A DNA stretch of 64,000 bases. Origin: JASJBU01 sp963790775. Its GTDB lineage: Bacteria > Pseudomonadota > Gammaproteobacteria > Chromatiales > Chromatiaceae. Each line of letters opens with the position of its first letter. The first letter of the stretch is position 1. Location of the stretch: positions 496,001 to 560,000 of the forward strand of contig CAWBPR010000008.1 in assembly GCA_963790775.1 (NCBI GenBank). The letters run 5' to 3'. Below are positions 62,549 through 64,000 of the stretch, one piece after another. The notes below the pieces were generated by a model. The model was not told the DNA's origin and ran no database searches. It worked only from the letters and a program-made list of their open reading frames with translations. Made by a program: the position numbers and the translations under genes.

Positions 62549-64000
62549 TTATTTTTCATGCTCTTGTAGCGATAACGCGTGCATGGCCATCTCGAAGTAG
62601 TGCGTCTGCCTGGTCTGACTTTTTTCCCGGTCTAGCATGATTTCGATCAGGGTGATGCCGCGGGTCTGAAGTGCGGCCTCAAGCGCAGGGCTAAATTGAT
62701 TCAACAGTTCGATGCGCCGATGTTCCAGGTCATAGAGTCGCGCGGTGTGGGTGAAGTCGAGGTGGGTGGGCATCAACCACTGCTGCTGGAAGGTTTCCAG
62801 TCCGGATTGGGGTAGAGTGCCAAAGATGCCACCCCCGTTATTGTTGAAGACGATGATGACGCCATCCAGTCCACGGGAAAAAAGCAAACCATTCATATCG
62901 TGGAAGAAGGCGAGATCCCCCAGCAATCCCACCACAGGCTGAGCGCCGGCAGCGGCTAGTCCCAGCAGGGTCGAGACATTGCCGTCAATGCCGCTGGCGC
63001 CTCGGTTAGCCATGATGCGCAGCTGTTTTTCGCCCTGGCCGCTCCAGCTGTCGAGCTGACGGATCGGCAGGGAGTTGCCGCTGAAGAGGATGGCCCGGTC
63101 GGGTAGCGCGGCCAGCAACTGGTTGATAATCAGATCTTCGCAGGGTGTTTCCTCGAGTGGCATCCGGATCCGGTCGATCGTCCGTTCCGCCTGAATGAAA
63201 CTTTGCAGCCATGCCACGGGTCCTGATGGAGGTTTCATCTGCACCAGTGCGTTGCACAACAGGCTGGGTTCAGCGCGCACCATCTCACCGACCTGATGCA
63301 ACGGATCGGGCCAGTCGCCCCGTGGCGCGCAGAGAATCAGCTTTGCCTCGCTAGCGGCAAGATAGTCGAGCAGAGTCCTGGAGACCGGCGCAGCGCCGAA
63401 GCGCAGCGCCCAGTCTGGTTTTGCACTCCCTTTGAATGCATCAGCGCGCAGAAAGCTGTCATAACGGCCGATGAGCTTGAGCGTGATCGTGCCCGCCATA
63501 TCGCAACTCGCTCAAGGGATCGGCGAGCAGGGGACTGCCGAGTTGTTTTGCCAGCGCGACAACCGCTTCTGGAAAGCCTGGATCGTGCGGAGCAGGCCCG
63601 CAGACAATCAGCCCCTTTCCTGCAGAGATAATCTCGCTGATGCGGTGGATTTGCTGCGGGTCGGGGAGCACGGCGTTAATGACTGGCGGAATCACGGCGC
63701 CTGGAGTTGGTTCCGGCGGCCATTGGCTTGGGGTCAGCGGTTCCCGGAATGGCAGGTTGATATGCACTGGGCCTGGATCTGGCCATCTGGCCCTGTGCAC
63801 GGCCTGGATCCCCAGGCGGCGAATGTGGGTCATTGCCTGGGAGCTCTGCGCGGCCGGCCCCGCATCATGAAAGCTGCGCACCTGGTTGCCGAACAGATGG
63901 ATCTGATCCACCGTCTGGTTCGAGCCACAGGCCTGCAGCTCTGGTGGCCGGTCAGCACTCAGCAGGATCAGCGGGATGCCCGCGCGGCTGGCCTCGATAA
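62549..64000 (-). CDS. menD: SEPHCHC synthase MenD (5' end outside window, one frameshift)
   Basis: A thiamine-diphosphate enzyme starting the menaquinone branch by adding 2-oxoglutarate to isochorismate. The visible N-terminal part includes LLSADRPPELQACGSNQTVDQ (split: DRPPELQACGSNQTVDQIH), and the ThDP-binding region is GDLAFFHDMNGLLFSRG and NNNGGGIFGTLPQ. The two frames join near 63485, between LRYGGHDHAQ and LIGRYDSFLRAD. The gene continues past base 64000. On the same strand as menB, but separated by three plus-strand genes. Confidence 0.92.

Overview
The window looks like a chromosomal segment of a Gammaproteobacterium, probably a respiratory, Chromatiales-type bacterium. Evidence: the miaB-ybeZ-ybeY-corC-lnt order and the yicC/rph/rdgB neighbourhood, DUF2782, DUF2835 and DUF6279 proteins, multihaem cytochromes, a class I cytochrome c, RND and TRAP transporters, and a menaquinone (men) gene set. 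GC content is moderate to high, with a few AT-richer patches. The genus cannot be fixed from sequence reading alone; a marine sulfur oxidiser or symbiont is only a guess.

Layout. 1-3600 (-): a three-gene redox operon with ATGA overlaps: an octahaem c-type cytochrome, a membrane cytochrome b, and an octahaem-tetrathionate-reductase-like (OTR-like) cytochrome cut by the window edge. 4.2-13.3 kb: small conserved proteins (DUF3616, glycine zipper, cold shock, DUF2835, TerB), an MscS-type channel, a class III nucleotidyl cyclase and a coiled-coil protein. 13.7-17.9 kb: an RND pump and its adaptor. 17.9-22.4 kb: a frameshifted DUF6544-like gene, a Tat-leader aldo/keto reductase, an ATP:ADP-antiporter-like MFS carrier and a signal-peptide D-2-hydroxyacid dehydrogenase.

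22.9-29.9 kb is the accessory highlight. A secreted protein combines seven almost identical 45-residue PLL-lectin-like propeller blades with a papain-like cysteine peptidase. It is followed by a small secreted partner gene. The pair lies between two 202-bp direct repeats that are about 98% identical and correspond to the 3' end of a 970-residue secreted metallopeptidase/propeller/barrel gene. Degraded copies of the dehydrogenase 3' end lie beside one repeat.

30-49 kb: a secreted PD40 propeller protein, tRNA-Arg(CCG) with a duplicated 3' end, cytochrome c5, a chemoreceptor, rep, a beta-hydroxyacid dehydrogenase, a LOG-family protein, TRAP permeases, rdgB, rph, a PP2C phosphatase/kinase pair, yicC, an M48 lipoprotein and gmk, then an AT-richer pair (outer-membrane barrel and lipoprotein). 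49.9-54.9 kb: miaB-ybeZ-ybeY-corC-lnt, with CorC lacking its C-terminal domain. 55.4-64 kb: menE, a DHNA-CoA thioesterase, menC, menA, menB and menD, with three unrelated plus-strand genes inserted between menB and menD.

An important caveat is that many reading frames carry single-base indels, mostly in homopolymers: the DUF6544-like gene, the lectin-peptidase, ybeY, lnt, menC, menA, menB, menD and two small genes. Normally essential genes are hit too, so sequencing or assembly error is more likely than gene decay. I annotate these as whole genes with stated shift points.
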